NCBI GenBank assembly: GCA_012798155.1
Contig: JAAZNR010000597.1
Span: 1-8,742 of the forward strand
DNA length: 8,742 bases
Reading direction: 5' to 3'
Source: Thermogutta sp.
GTDB lineage: Bacteria; Planctomycetota; Planctomycetia; Pirellulales; Thermoguttaceae
Made by a program: the position numbers and the translations under genes. A model generated the notes under the pieces. That model was not told where the DNA came from. It worked only from the letters and a program-made list of their open reading frames with translations, and made no database searches. Numbering within the stretch: position 1 is the first letter of the stretch; every line of letters begins with the position of its first letter. Positions 1-6,106 of the stretch are shown here, piece after piece.

Positions 1-907
1 AGGTTCGATGTTGCCATACGACGGTCAGATCGCCGAAATCGAAGGAGGCAAGCTGCGTATCAGGGACGTTGGCCTTGCTCTCCTTATCGATGTAGATTCC
101 GCCGCTGGAGGCGATCCGCAGCGGCCAACCCAGTTCCAGCATCCACCGGACCATGTCCAGCATATGGACGCACATATCCCCTATAATTCCGTTGCCGTAT
201 TCCTTGAAAGACCGCCAACGACGGGGGTGGATCAGCGGGTTATACGGGCGCAACGGAGCGGGACCGGTCCAGAAGTCCCAGTCCAAATATTCCGGGGGAG
301 TTTCGTCCGGCGGGTTTCCGGATGTGCGCATGTGATAGTAGCAATAGATTTCAACCAAGCCGACCTTTCCGAGTTTGCCCTCGCGTATGATGCGGTCGCG
401 GGCGTCGATCAGGTGCGGCGTGCTGCGACGCTCCAAGTTGACTTGCACGACGCGGCCATACTTTCGGGCGGCGGCCAGCATCGCGGCCCCCTCGATCACA
501 TCGGCGCTGATCGGTTTTTCGCAAAAGACGTCCGCGCCGGCCTTCATGGCGGCGATCGCCGCCAATGCGTGCCAGTGATCGGGAGTGGACACCAGGACGA
601 CGTCGAATTCGTTTTCCGCCAGCATCTTGCGGAAATCGCCGTAGACGGCAGGCTTCGTGCCGGATGGCTGCCGTGCCGCCACGATTTCGGCGGCCTCCGC
701 CAGCATCCTTCGGTCCACGTCCGCCAAAGCCACGACTTCACACGGTTCCACTTGCAAGAACCTTAAAAGGACGCTCTTGCCGTACCAACCGCTGCCGATC
801 AATCCCAGCCTCCGCGGCTTGCGGCGAGTCAGTCCGACGGCATAGCCTGGTGACGTTCCCAGAATCAAGCCCGCCGCGGCCGAGGTAAGAAATGCGCGCC
901 TTTTCAT
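1..907 (-). CDS. Gfo/Idh/MocA family oxidoreductase with Tat signal (3' end beyond window)
   Basis: NAD(P)-dependent oxidoreductase of the Gfo/Idh/MocA family; such enzymes oxidise or reduce sugars, inositols and derivatives. The 302 visible residues start MKRRAFLTSAAAG, a twin-arginine signal, so the protein is probably exported folded. The Rossmann nucleotide loop GLIGSGWYG lies at residues 35-43, followed by the strand LADVD (61-65). PDHWHA (109-114) and CEKP (129-132) are family hallmarks, with K131 the usual catalytic lysine. GDMCVH (243-248) and D251 match the active-site D-x3-H segment. Family members of this type are usually about 430-450 residues, so roughly the last third is missing to the left. 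The start is supported by a strong ribosome site 8 bases upstream. It is the last gene of the minus-strand pectin locus, 424 bases after the symporter. Family is certain; the substrate cannot be read from the sequence. Confidence 0.93.
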   Translation of the reverse strand, partial: MKRRAFLTSAAAGLILGTSPGYAVGLTRRKPRRLGLIGSGWYGKSVLLRFLQVEPCEVVALADVDRRMLAEAAEIVAARQPSGTKPAVYGDFRKMLAENEFDVVLVSTPDHWHALAAIAAMKAGADVFCEKPISADVIEGAAMLAAARKYGRVVQVNLERRSTPHLIDARDRIIREGKLGKVGLVEIYCYYHMRTSGNPPDETPPEYLDWDFWTGPAPLRPYNPLIHPRRWRSFKEYGNGIIGDMCVHMLDMVRWMLELGWPLRIASSGGIYIDKESKANVPDTQLASFDFGDLTVVWQHRT

Positions 908-915
908 CGCCAAGA

Positions 916-922
916 CCCCCTT
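916..922 (-). promoter_or_regulatory. Ribosome binding site of the oxidoreductase gene
   Basis: The minus strand reads AAGGGGG, 8 bases before the ATG at 907. Good match and spacing; this fixes the start immediately before the Tat signal. Confidence 0.7.
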
Positions 923-983
923 TCGATCTACGACCGGAATGCGTCTCCATCCGTTTCGTGCCTTATGGCGCCTCGCCGGCCAT

Positions 984-1003
984 CCGACTCCCGAACGAGT
1001 CGG
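984..1003. repeat. Perfect 7-bp inverted repeat upstream of the oxidoreductase
   Basis: CCGACTC (984-990) and GAGTCGG (997-1003) are exact reverse complements around a 6-base loop. The site is 77-96 bases upstream of the oxidoreductase start, a position suited to an operator or leader stem-loop. No regulator is identifiable, so the role is inference. Confidence 0.4.
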
Positions 1004-1067
1004 CCATTCAACTCCCCAAGACCAATCAACTCCTTGTAGCCGTTCACGCCCCTGCTCGATCTGTTTT

Positions 1068-1250
1068 CGAAACGCAAAGGCCCAAACGGCATGGATTTTG
1101 AAACGCAGAGGGCGCAGAGGACGCGGAGAAGGCAGAAAAGGAACAAGAGGAAGAACAACTCGCGGCCGCAACTCAGCCTATTCTCCGTCTCTGCGTTCTC
1201 CGCGTTTCCATCTTTTTCATTCCCGCCTGCGTTCTCTGCGTTTCCTTTGC
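1068..1250. repeat. Intergenic cluster of 'acgcagag' words in both orientations
   Basis: The left side (1100-1130) has three near-identical 9-base units in a row: acgcagagg, gcgcagagg, acgcggaga. The right side has two reverse-complement copies ending tgcgttctccgcgtttcc (1192-1209) and tgcgttctctgcgtttcc (1228-1245), about 36 bases apart. The left arm 1100-1119 and the right arm 1190-1209 match as inverted repeats at about 17 of 20 positions. A further outer pair is gcaaagg (1074-1080) and cctttgc (1244-1250). The transcript could fold into a long imperfect hairpin. Similar 'cgcagag' repeats are common between genes in some GC-rich environmental bacteria (recalled, not searched). It may act as a terminator or be a small dispersed element. 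Confidence 0.6.
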
Positions 1251-1331
1251 ATTCCCCAAAGCCGTTCCCGCCCCTGCCGCCGACCAGTGAACGGTTAGCA
1301 ATAGTCTTCTCCGCGGCAATCGAATCACAGT

Positions 1332-3665
1332 CTATTCCATCTTGGCGACCTGCCCGGATGATCGCAACTCGAGCACCTGCAATTCACCGTTCGGTTGGGC
1401 GATCAAGACCGCCTCGGGAGCACGGAGTTTGTCGGGGATCGGCGTCGCGCGGCGGATTTCCACCTCGGCATCGGCCGAGGTACGCACTTGCTTCTCGGTC
1501 CCTCCCACGCGCCAGCGAAAGACACGTACTCGGCCGTGGAGACCGTTGTTCGCCGCCGCATCCTCCCTGATCGTTTCCACGGATTCGGTGATTTCCTCTC
1601 CGTGCGGGACCCAGGCGATAATCTTCTCCGTCGTCTCCACGCGGCCGTCTTTCCCCGTGCGGCGCTGCATTTCCACGATATAATCCCGCGCCGGGGTCAA
1701 TCGCAGCCGGAGGACGGTCCCCGCCGGGGCGCCGCCCGCCCTTTGCACGGACCCGTAAGTCAGCCTACCGTCCAAACCGATGTAAAGCGTGTCGTCGAGG
1801 CGCGGATTCTCGGCCTGCAATTCCACCTTGCATCCCACGATGGGTTGGCCGTCAAGGAGCAGTTGTGCCTTGACGGGGAAATACGGCTCACTGCCCGAGA
1901 AGGCCCAGTATAACGCCGCCATGACTAGAACCAAGACCAGCGCGAAGACGCGAAAGTCCATCAGCCCGCGCCAGGCGCCTTCCGCGCGGAGGGCTTCCCA
2001 CGGCGTCTTCCAGACCAGCGATTCGCTTTCCGCGGTATGGCGGTGAGGAAAAATGAGGGAAAGGAGTACGATCGCCACGGATTCCGCCGCGAAGAGAATG
2101 AAGGCCATGAAGAGGCTGTTGATCGTGAGGACCTTGGAAAGGGTCAGCAGGAAGACGGCCAGGCCGAGCAGCGAGCCTCCCACGAGCGTGATGAAGGCCG
2201 CCCAGGCGGAAGTCCCCCGCCAGAATACACCCCACACGAAGGTCGCGGCGGTGGGCGGCGCGACCACGGGGAAGACATCGACCATGGCTTGGTAGATGGT
2301 GGTATCGCGCTGCCCCAGGGCCATGGTCCAGGCGATCGCCACGCACATCGCCACGAACGTGGCGCAACGCCCGATCCAGACCAGACTGCGTTCCGAGACG
2401 CTGGGTACCCAACGCTTGTATATGTCGTAACTGAACAGCGTCGCGATGGAGTTGAGTGCGCCGGACACGGTGCTCATGAGGGCGGCCAACAGCGCGGCGA
2501 TCACGATCCCTCTAAAGCCCGGGTTGAGCATCGTTTTGATCATATGGGTATAAGTCTGCTCGGTATTCGGCGAGCCGTCGGGCAATTCCGGCAGGGGAGG
2601 CAGCTTGCCGGTGTTCACCAGTCCCAGGCAAATGACGCCGGGGAGTACGAACAAAAAGACCGGCAGAATCTTGAGAAACCCGGCGAAAAGGGGGCCGATT
2701 CGGGCATGGTTTTCGTCCTTCGCCCCCAGCACGCGTTGCACGATGGTTTGGTCGGTGCACCAGTACCAAATACCCAACACCGGATAACCGAGAAAGACTG
2801 CGTACCACGTGATCCCGGTGGGATCGGCGGATGAGCGGAGAATCGTGAGATTCACAGGGTGAACGCTTTCCGCCAAAGGGCCCCACCCTCCGATCATCCG
2901 GAATCCGATCCACGTGATGCAGGCGGCTCCGAGCAGCAACACCACGGTCTGAATGGTTTCCGTCACTACAACGGCCAACAAGCCGCCGACGATCGTGTAG
3001 ATCGCGGTGGCGGCCGCCATAGCCACGACCGTCCAGAATCGGTATTGCTCGGGGGAATCCACGAACGCCGCCAGGACGGTCCCTTCCAAAACGATGGCTC
3101 CCGTCAGCAGGGAGAACCCGATATGGACGACCACGGCGGAAAAAATGGAAAGGATCGCCAGATAGTCTCGGCAGGGCCGATTGAATCGCCGTTCCAGAAA
3201 GTCCGGCAGCGTCGCCACGTTGGCCCGCAGATAAAACGGCGCGAAGAAGAGCGAGAGAATCACCAGGGTGAACGCCGCCATCCACTCGAAATTGCCGTAC
3301 GTCAACCCCGATGTATAGCCGTTTTGGGCAAAGCTCACCAAGTGAATCGTGGAGATGTTCGTGGCGAACAGTGCCATTCCGATCATAGGCCAGACCAGGG
3401 ATTTGCTGGCAAGAAAGTAATCGCTCCCTTTCGACTCGCGGCGTCGCAGGCCTGCCAAGCAGCCCAGGGCTACGATTCCAAACAGATACCCGCCCACGAT
3501 CCAAAGATCCAGGGCGGACATGCTGACGTGTTGCGGTGCGGCGGGCGGCCCTCCCGTTTCCGTGGACGCCTGGGCTGACGCGGTCAGCCCAAGGAGGACC
3601 ATTGCCGACAGCCCTGCTCGGACCATCGGGCGAACGCGATCTCCCCCGAAACCAGCCATGTGCAT
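1332..3665 (-). CDS. Sodium:solute symporter (SSS family) with signal peptide and C-terminal extracytoplasmic extension
   Basis: Sodium-coupled sugar-type transporter, 777 residues, inner membrane. Residues 1-33 form a signal peptide (basic start, hydrophobic core, likely cut after SAQA). I count about 14 hydrophobic helices from 52 to 590, the vSGLT arrangement. Family hallmarks are FATNIS (100-105), WCTDQTIVQRVL (302-313) and STVSGALNS (398-406) followed by DIYKRW (414-419). S398 and T399 align with the sodium-binding serines of vSGLT helix 8. Residues 593-777 are a soluble tail; VKAQLLLDGQPIVGCKVEL (598-616) resembles the start of a carboxypeptidase-regulatory-like beta-sandwich. A cleaved signal plus 14 helices would place this tail in the periplasm. 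The start has AAAAGG 4 bases upstream; the ATG two codons later (3659) has better spacing and is an alternative. Next to a PL11 lyase, import of a pectin sugar is likely but inferred. Confidence 0.93.
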   Translation of the reverse strand: MHMAGFGGDRVRPMVRAGLSAMVLLGLTASAQASTETGGPPAAPQHVSMSALDLWIVGGYLFGIVALGCLAGLRRRESKGSDYFLASKSLVWPMIGMALFATNISTIHLVSFAQNGYTSGLTYGNFEWMAAFTLVILSLFFAPFYLRANVATLPDFLERRFNRPCRDYLAILSIFSAVVVHIGFSLLTGAIVLEGTVLAAFVDSPEQYRFWTVVAMAAATAIYTIVGGLLAVVVTETIQTVVLLLGAACITWIGFRMIGGWGPLAESVHPVNLTILRSSADPTGITWYAVFLGYPVLGIWYWCTDQTIVQRVLGAKDENHARIGPLFAGFLKILPVFLFVLPGVICLGLVNTGKLPPLPELPDGSPNTEQTYTHMIKTMLNPGFRGIVIAALLAALMSTVSGALNSIATLFSYDIYKRWVPSVSERSLVWIGRCATFVAMCVAIAWTMALGQRDTTIYQAMVDVFPVVAPPTAATFVWGVFWRGTSAWAAFITLVGGSLLGLAVFLLTLSKVLTINSLFMAFILFAAESVAIVLLSLIFPHRHTAESESLVWKTPWEALRAEGAWRGLMDFRVFALVLVLVMAALYWAFSGSEPYFPVKAQLLLDGQPIVGCKVELQAENPRLDDTLYIGLDGRLTYGSVQRAGGAPAGTVLRLRLTPARDYIVEMQRRTGKDGRVETTEKIIAWVPHGEEITESVETIREDAAANNGLHGRVRVFRWRVGGTEKQVRTSADAEVEIRRATPIPDKLRAPEAVLIAQPNGELQVLELRSSGQVAKME

Positions 3666-3670
3666 GAAAC

Positions 3671-3700
3671 CTTTTACTGCGTGGTCTTTTACTGTGTAGT
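3671..3700. repeat. 15-base tandem duplication spanning the symporter ribosome site
   Basis: Two adjacent 15-mers, cttttactgcgtggt (3671-3685) and cttttactgtgtagt (3686-3700), match at 13 of 15 positions. On the coding strand each carries AGTAAAAG; the copy nearer the gene forms the AAAAGG ribosome site. The second copy gives a decoy-like site 15 bases further upstream. Function unknown. Confidence 0.55.
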
Positions 3701-3742
3701 TGAGAAAGCCGAAGGAACCGGACTTGCGTCTCGCCGGGGATT

Positions 3743-3778
3743 CATGCCCAAGATCACACGGCCGCCAAGATGGGCATG
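3743..3778. repeat. Perfect 8-bp inverted repeat upstream of the symporter
   Basis: CATGCCCA (3743-3750) and TGGGCATG (3771-3778) are exact reverse complements separated by 20 bases, 78-113 bases upstream of the symporter start. The shape and place fit an operator for a dimeric regulator or a leader hairpin. No regulator gene is in view. Confidence 0.4.
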
Positions 3779-3866
3779 CGCGGCAGGCACGCGCCGCACG
3801 CCGCCGGCAGCGGATGGCGAATCAGGCAATGCGGGCCAATTTACTCTCCTTCCGCTCTGATCGCAA

Positions 3867-3924
3867 GCGACCACCGCCCGCACGAGCGGCCCGTGCCGCG
3901 TCTATTGGGGTTTTGACGGTGTGG
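3867..3924. repeat. 58-bp direct repeat, copy 1
   Basis: Matches copy 2 (4006-4063) at 54 of 58 positions without gaps; the offset is 139 bases. It contains a small stem, GCACG (3880-3884) with CGTGC (3892-3896), loop agcggcc. On the minus strand it ends in a reading frame TPSKPQ-stop like the tail of the lyase, although no gene uses it here. Confidence 0.85.
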
Positions 3925-3927
3925 GGT

Positions 3928-3960
3928 GGCTGGGGTCGCAGCGTAGCGAAGCCCCCAGCC
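3928..3960. terminator. Strong GC-rich hairpin downstream of the lyase gene
   Basis: GGCTGGGGTCGC (3928-3939) pairs with GCGA (3946-3949) and CCCCAGCC (3953-3960), giving 12 base pairs with a 3-base bulge and a 6-base loop. It lies 81-113 bases past the lyase stop codon. It lacks a T-run on either strand, so it is not a textbook intrinsic terminator; a REP-like palindrome or a 3' RNA-stabilising stem is equally plausible. Confidence 0.45.
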
Positions 3961-4005
3961 GCTTGGCGTCTTCATTTCCGACAGACCCGCATTTCCGAGA
4001 GACGC

Positions 4006-4063
4006 GCGACCACCGCCCGCGCGAGCGGCCCGCGCCGCGCCTATTCGGGTTTTGACGGTGTGG
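4006..4063. repeat. 58-bp direct repeat, copy 2, overlapping the 3' end of the lyase gene
   Basis: Partner of 3867-3924. Its last 23 bases (4041-4063) are the final codons and TAG stop of the PL11 gene, so the C-terminal STPSKPE comes from repeat sequence. The stem here is GCGCG (4019-4023) with CGCGC (4031-4035). Relative to copy 1 both partners of one base pair changed, A-T to G-C, which keeps the stem intact. Confidence 0.85.
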
Positions 4064-5945
4064 ACGGGCGGGCGACCTCGATACGCGGTGGCGGAGGAGG
4101 GGCCATGCCTTCGCCCAGAAAGAAGCCGGGATGCGGCGGCTGATTGTAGCCCACGTTTTGCCACGCAACGGCCAAACGATAGACCGGATCATGCATCAAC
4201 GTCACAAAACGATGTGTCGTGGGAATCGGCGAAGTGAATAGTAAAAGCCATTTTCCATCCCGCGTCGGCCAGAGGACCTCTTCTCGCCAATCTCCCATGA
4301 TGTCGGCGACGAGACTGGGATTGCCCTTCGTTCCGTTAATCGAGACGCATCCGCACTCGGCGGCATCCAGCAACAACTCGCAGATTTCGCGTTCCGGGAG
4401 CCATTTTTCGATTCTCGTGCGGTCCAGGAGTTCGCGGAGCAGGTCGCCGTCCCACCAGACGGCCATGTTACAGGAGGGCGGGCTTCGCTCGGCGATCCGG
4501 CGGCCGCGGCAATCGAACAGCCCGCTCAACCCGGCGCCGAACGCCCAACACTCCAGCCCTCGGTATCGGGGATCGATATCCGAGGCCAATCCCCGGACGC
4601 CGTCTCGCCCGGGCAGCCCCCATAGGACCCTGCCGGTCGCCGCGTCGCGCAAGTTGCAAGCATGGAGGTGCGGCGGGCGCTCGTGGACGGCGAATACCTC
4701 CAAGCCGGGGCGGTCCGGATCGATGTCGGTCACGTGCAGGGCGTCCCCGTGGCCTAAGCCGGTGCTATAAAGCGGTTCGCCCGTGTCGTCGATGGCACAC
4801 GCCCCGTAGATGATCTCGTCTCTCCCGTCGCCATCGACGTCCGCGACGGCCAAATTGTGGTTGCCTTGACCGCGAAACTCAGGATGCGGCGCCTCGCGCG
4901 CGTCGCTATCGAATACCCAGCGGAGGCGAAGCCGTCCATTCCGCCAGTCCCATGCCGCCAAAACCGTCCGCGTGTAGTAGCCTCGGGCCATGACCACGCT
5001 GGGATGCCGGCCGTCCGGATACGCGACACAAGCCAAGAATCGATCGGAGCGATTGCCGTAGTCGTCGCCCCAGTCTCGGACATCGCCGCGAGGGGGGACG
5101 TAGGGTTCGCTTGCCAACGCTTCGCCCGTCCTACCCGAGAACACCGTCAAAAACTCCGGACCGGTCAAGATCAAACCCTGGCTGTTTCGGTGGTCCGCCG
5201 TGGGATTTCCCAAGGTCTTTCCGCCGCCGTCGATCGTACCGTCCGCGGTGCGGCAAACCACCTCGGCGCTGCCGTCTCCGTCCAAGTCGTACACGACGAA
5301 CGGCGTGTAGTGGGCCCCTTCGCGAACATTTGGCCCCAAGTCGATGCGCCAAAGGAATCGGCCGGTCAGGGTATAAGCTTCGAGCTTCGTCTGCCCGGTC
5401 GGACCCCGCTGCGAGTTGTCCCTCGGTCGCATTTCCTGCTTAAGGATGATCTCGTACTTTCCGTCGCCGTCGAGATCGCCTACGGACGCATCGTTGGGAG
5501 AATGCCCCGGCAGAGTCTGCAGGGGGATTTCCAGATACGGGGCTGGAGACGGAGCGATCGGGGGTGAACGCTCGATCGCGTTTCCACCGCTCCACGCCTC
5601 GACGACGTATCGGCTCTCCTTACTGGGCGGCGCGGCGTCGACAAAAAAGGCGGCCTGATCGAGAGCCTGCTCGGTCAATCGAACCGGGACCTCGTCGCCC
5701 CCCTCGCGATAAACGTGGAATTGCGTTCTCGGCGAATCCGTGCCGAGCAGTCGCCAGCTAATCGCAATCGTTCCGTCCGGTCGAGTGATCGCCACGACGC
5801 CGCGATCCAATCGCTCCATCAAACGAACGGGTTGGTCTCCTAATACGGATAATGACGGAAGGCCCGTCAAGATCGCCGCAAAAGGCAGCGACCAAAAGCT
5901 CCCCGGAATCAGTCCGCGCAGTCCCGTGAGAACGTGACGAAACAT
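4041..5945 (-). CDS. Rhamnogalacturonan lyase, polysaccharide lyase family 11
   Basis: Cleaves the rhamnose-galacturonic acid backbone of rhamnogalacturonan I by beta-elimination; related to Bacillus YesW/YesX. With the start at 5945 it has 634 residues, near the family's usual 600 or so. The first 36 residues look like a signal peptide (MFRHVLTGLRG, then a hydrophobic stretch), so secretion is likely. Residues 44-132 form a fibronectin-like N-terminal domain. The beta-propeller follows with calcium-type DxDGDG loops at 157-162, 220-225 and 369-374, and related DID loops at 407 and 456. Family signatures include ARGYYTRTV, QGNHNLAVADVDGDGRDEI, GHGDALHVTDIDPDRPG, MGDWREEVLWPT and AWQNVGYNQPPHPGFFLG near the end. 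The frame is open up to an ATG at 6089, but that would give 48 residues without a signal peptide and crowd the divergent gene; 5945 follows a CAGGG ribosome-type site. The proline-rich C-terminus ends in repeat DNA. Confidence 0.95.
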   Translation of the reverse strand: MFRHVLTGLRGLIPGSFWSLPFAAILTGLPSLSVLGDQPVRLMERLDRGVVAITRPDGTIAISWRLLGTDSPRTQFHVYREGGDEVPVRLTEQALDQAAFFVDAAPPSKESRYVVEAWSGGNAIERSPPIAPSPAPYLEIPLQTLPGHSPNDASVGDLDGDGKYEIILKQEMRPRDNSQRGPTGQTKLEAYTLTGRFLWRIDLGPNVREGAHYTPFVVYDLDGDGSAEVVCRTADGTIDGGGKTLGNPTADHRNSQGLILTGPEFLTVFSGRTGEALASEPYVPPRGDVRDWGDDYGNRSDRFLACVAYPDGRHPSVVMARGYYTRTVLAAWDWRNGRLRLRWVFDSDAREAPHPEFRGQGNHNLAVADVDGDGRDEIIYGACAIDDTGEPLYSTGLGHGDALHVTDIDPDRPGLEVFAVHERPPHLHACNLRDAATGRVLWGLPGRDGVRGLASDIDPRYRGLECWAFGAGLSGLFDCRGRRIAERSPPSCNMAVWWDGDLLRELLDRTRIEKWLPEREICELLLDAAECGCVSINGTKGNPSLVADIMGDWREEVLWPTRDGKWLLLFTSPIPTTHRFVTLMHDPVYRLAVAWQNVGYNQPPHPGFFLGEGMAPPPPPRIEVARPSTPSKPE

Positions 5946-6005
5946 ATCAAAACCCTGAGCTACGAACGGAGGCCGAACCCGCGAGAAACGATAGCGTGGT
6001 ACTAT

Positions 6006-6033
6006 TTGCGGTCCTGAAAAGCCGGCGTACACT
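6006..6033 (+). promoter_or_regulatory. Candidate promoter of the zinc-ribbon gene
   Basis: TTGCGG (6006-6011), a 16-base spacer, then TACACT (6028-6033), resembling a housekeeping sigma-factor promoter. It lies in the 161-base gap between divergent genes, about 73 bases before the ATG at 6107. The match is moderate. Confidence 0.35.
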
Positions 6034-6106
6034 GAAGGGATGGCAGGAGCCGTAATCTTTTCGGGCAGCCAGCGGCCCAGCGCCGCCATCGCGAGGTTCT
6101 AATCCC

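Larger units (their letters stand above)
908..1331. other. 424-base intergenic region between symporter and oxidoreductase
   Basis: No convincing gene: the short open frames here lack ribosome sites and protein-like composition. It holds a 7-bp stem-loop (984-1003), a near-duplicated 10-mer (attcaactcc / aatcaactcc, about 1006-1031), and the 'acgcagag' repeat cluster (1068-1250). It lies downstream of the symporter and upstream of the oxidoreductase, so termination and an independent promoter would both be expected here. I could not pick out a convincing -35/-10 pair. Confidence 0.7.
3666..4040. other. 375-base repeat-rich intergenic region between lyase and symporter
   Basis: No believable gene: open frames across it run through the repeats and lack coding character. 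It contains the 15-base tandem repeat, the 8-bp inverted repeat, the first copy and most of the second copy of a 58-bp direct repeat, and a strong hairpin between those copies. It is the 3' region of the lyase gene and the leader of the symporter gene. No clear U-tract terminator or consensus promoter was found. Confidence 0.7.

Noticed and set aside
8..766. Long plus-strand open frame opposite the oxidoreductase gene
   Set aside because: The minus strand encodes clear Gfo/Idh/MocA motifs across the same bases; the plus product has no recognisable domain and arises from GC-rich codon structure.
928..1158. Minus-strand 76-codon frame with a hydrophobic start
   Set aside because: The hydrophobic stretch is a translation of the acgcagag repeat region; no ribosome site.
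1068..1250. Possible CRISPR array
   Set aside because: Repeat units are 9-20 bases, occur in both orientations and lack regular unique spacers.
2037..2834. Plus-strand open frame of 265 codons opposite the symporter
   Set aside because: Highly charged (Gly/Glu/Arg/His rich) product typical of an antisense frame; the minus strand is unambiguously a transporter here.
2512..3504. Minus-strand 330-codon frame shifted relative to the symporter
   Set aside because: Overlaps the real gene in another frame and has Arg/Gly-rich composition without motifs.
2859..3578. Second plus-strand open frame opposite the symporter
   Set aside because: Same antisense character (Arg/Gln/His/Gly rich), no domain, no ribosome site.
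3867..4063. Insertion sequence ends
   Set aside because: The 58-bp copies are direct, only 139 bases apart, with no transposase gene or target duplication between them.
3902..4192. Minus-strand frame running through both 58-bp repeat copies
   Set aside because: It overlaps the lyase 3' end in another frame and its apparent internal repetition only reflects the DNA repeat.
4857..5567. Plus-strand open frame opposite the lyase
   Set aside because: The PL11 signatures on the minus strand cover the same interval; no motif in the plus product.
5946..6089. 48-residue N-terminal extension of the lyase
   Set aside because: It lacks family similarity and places the signal peptide internally; the start at 5945 gives a proper secreted protein and room for a divergent promoter.
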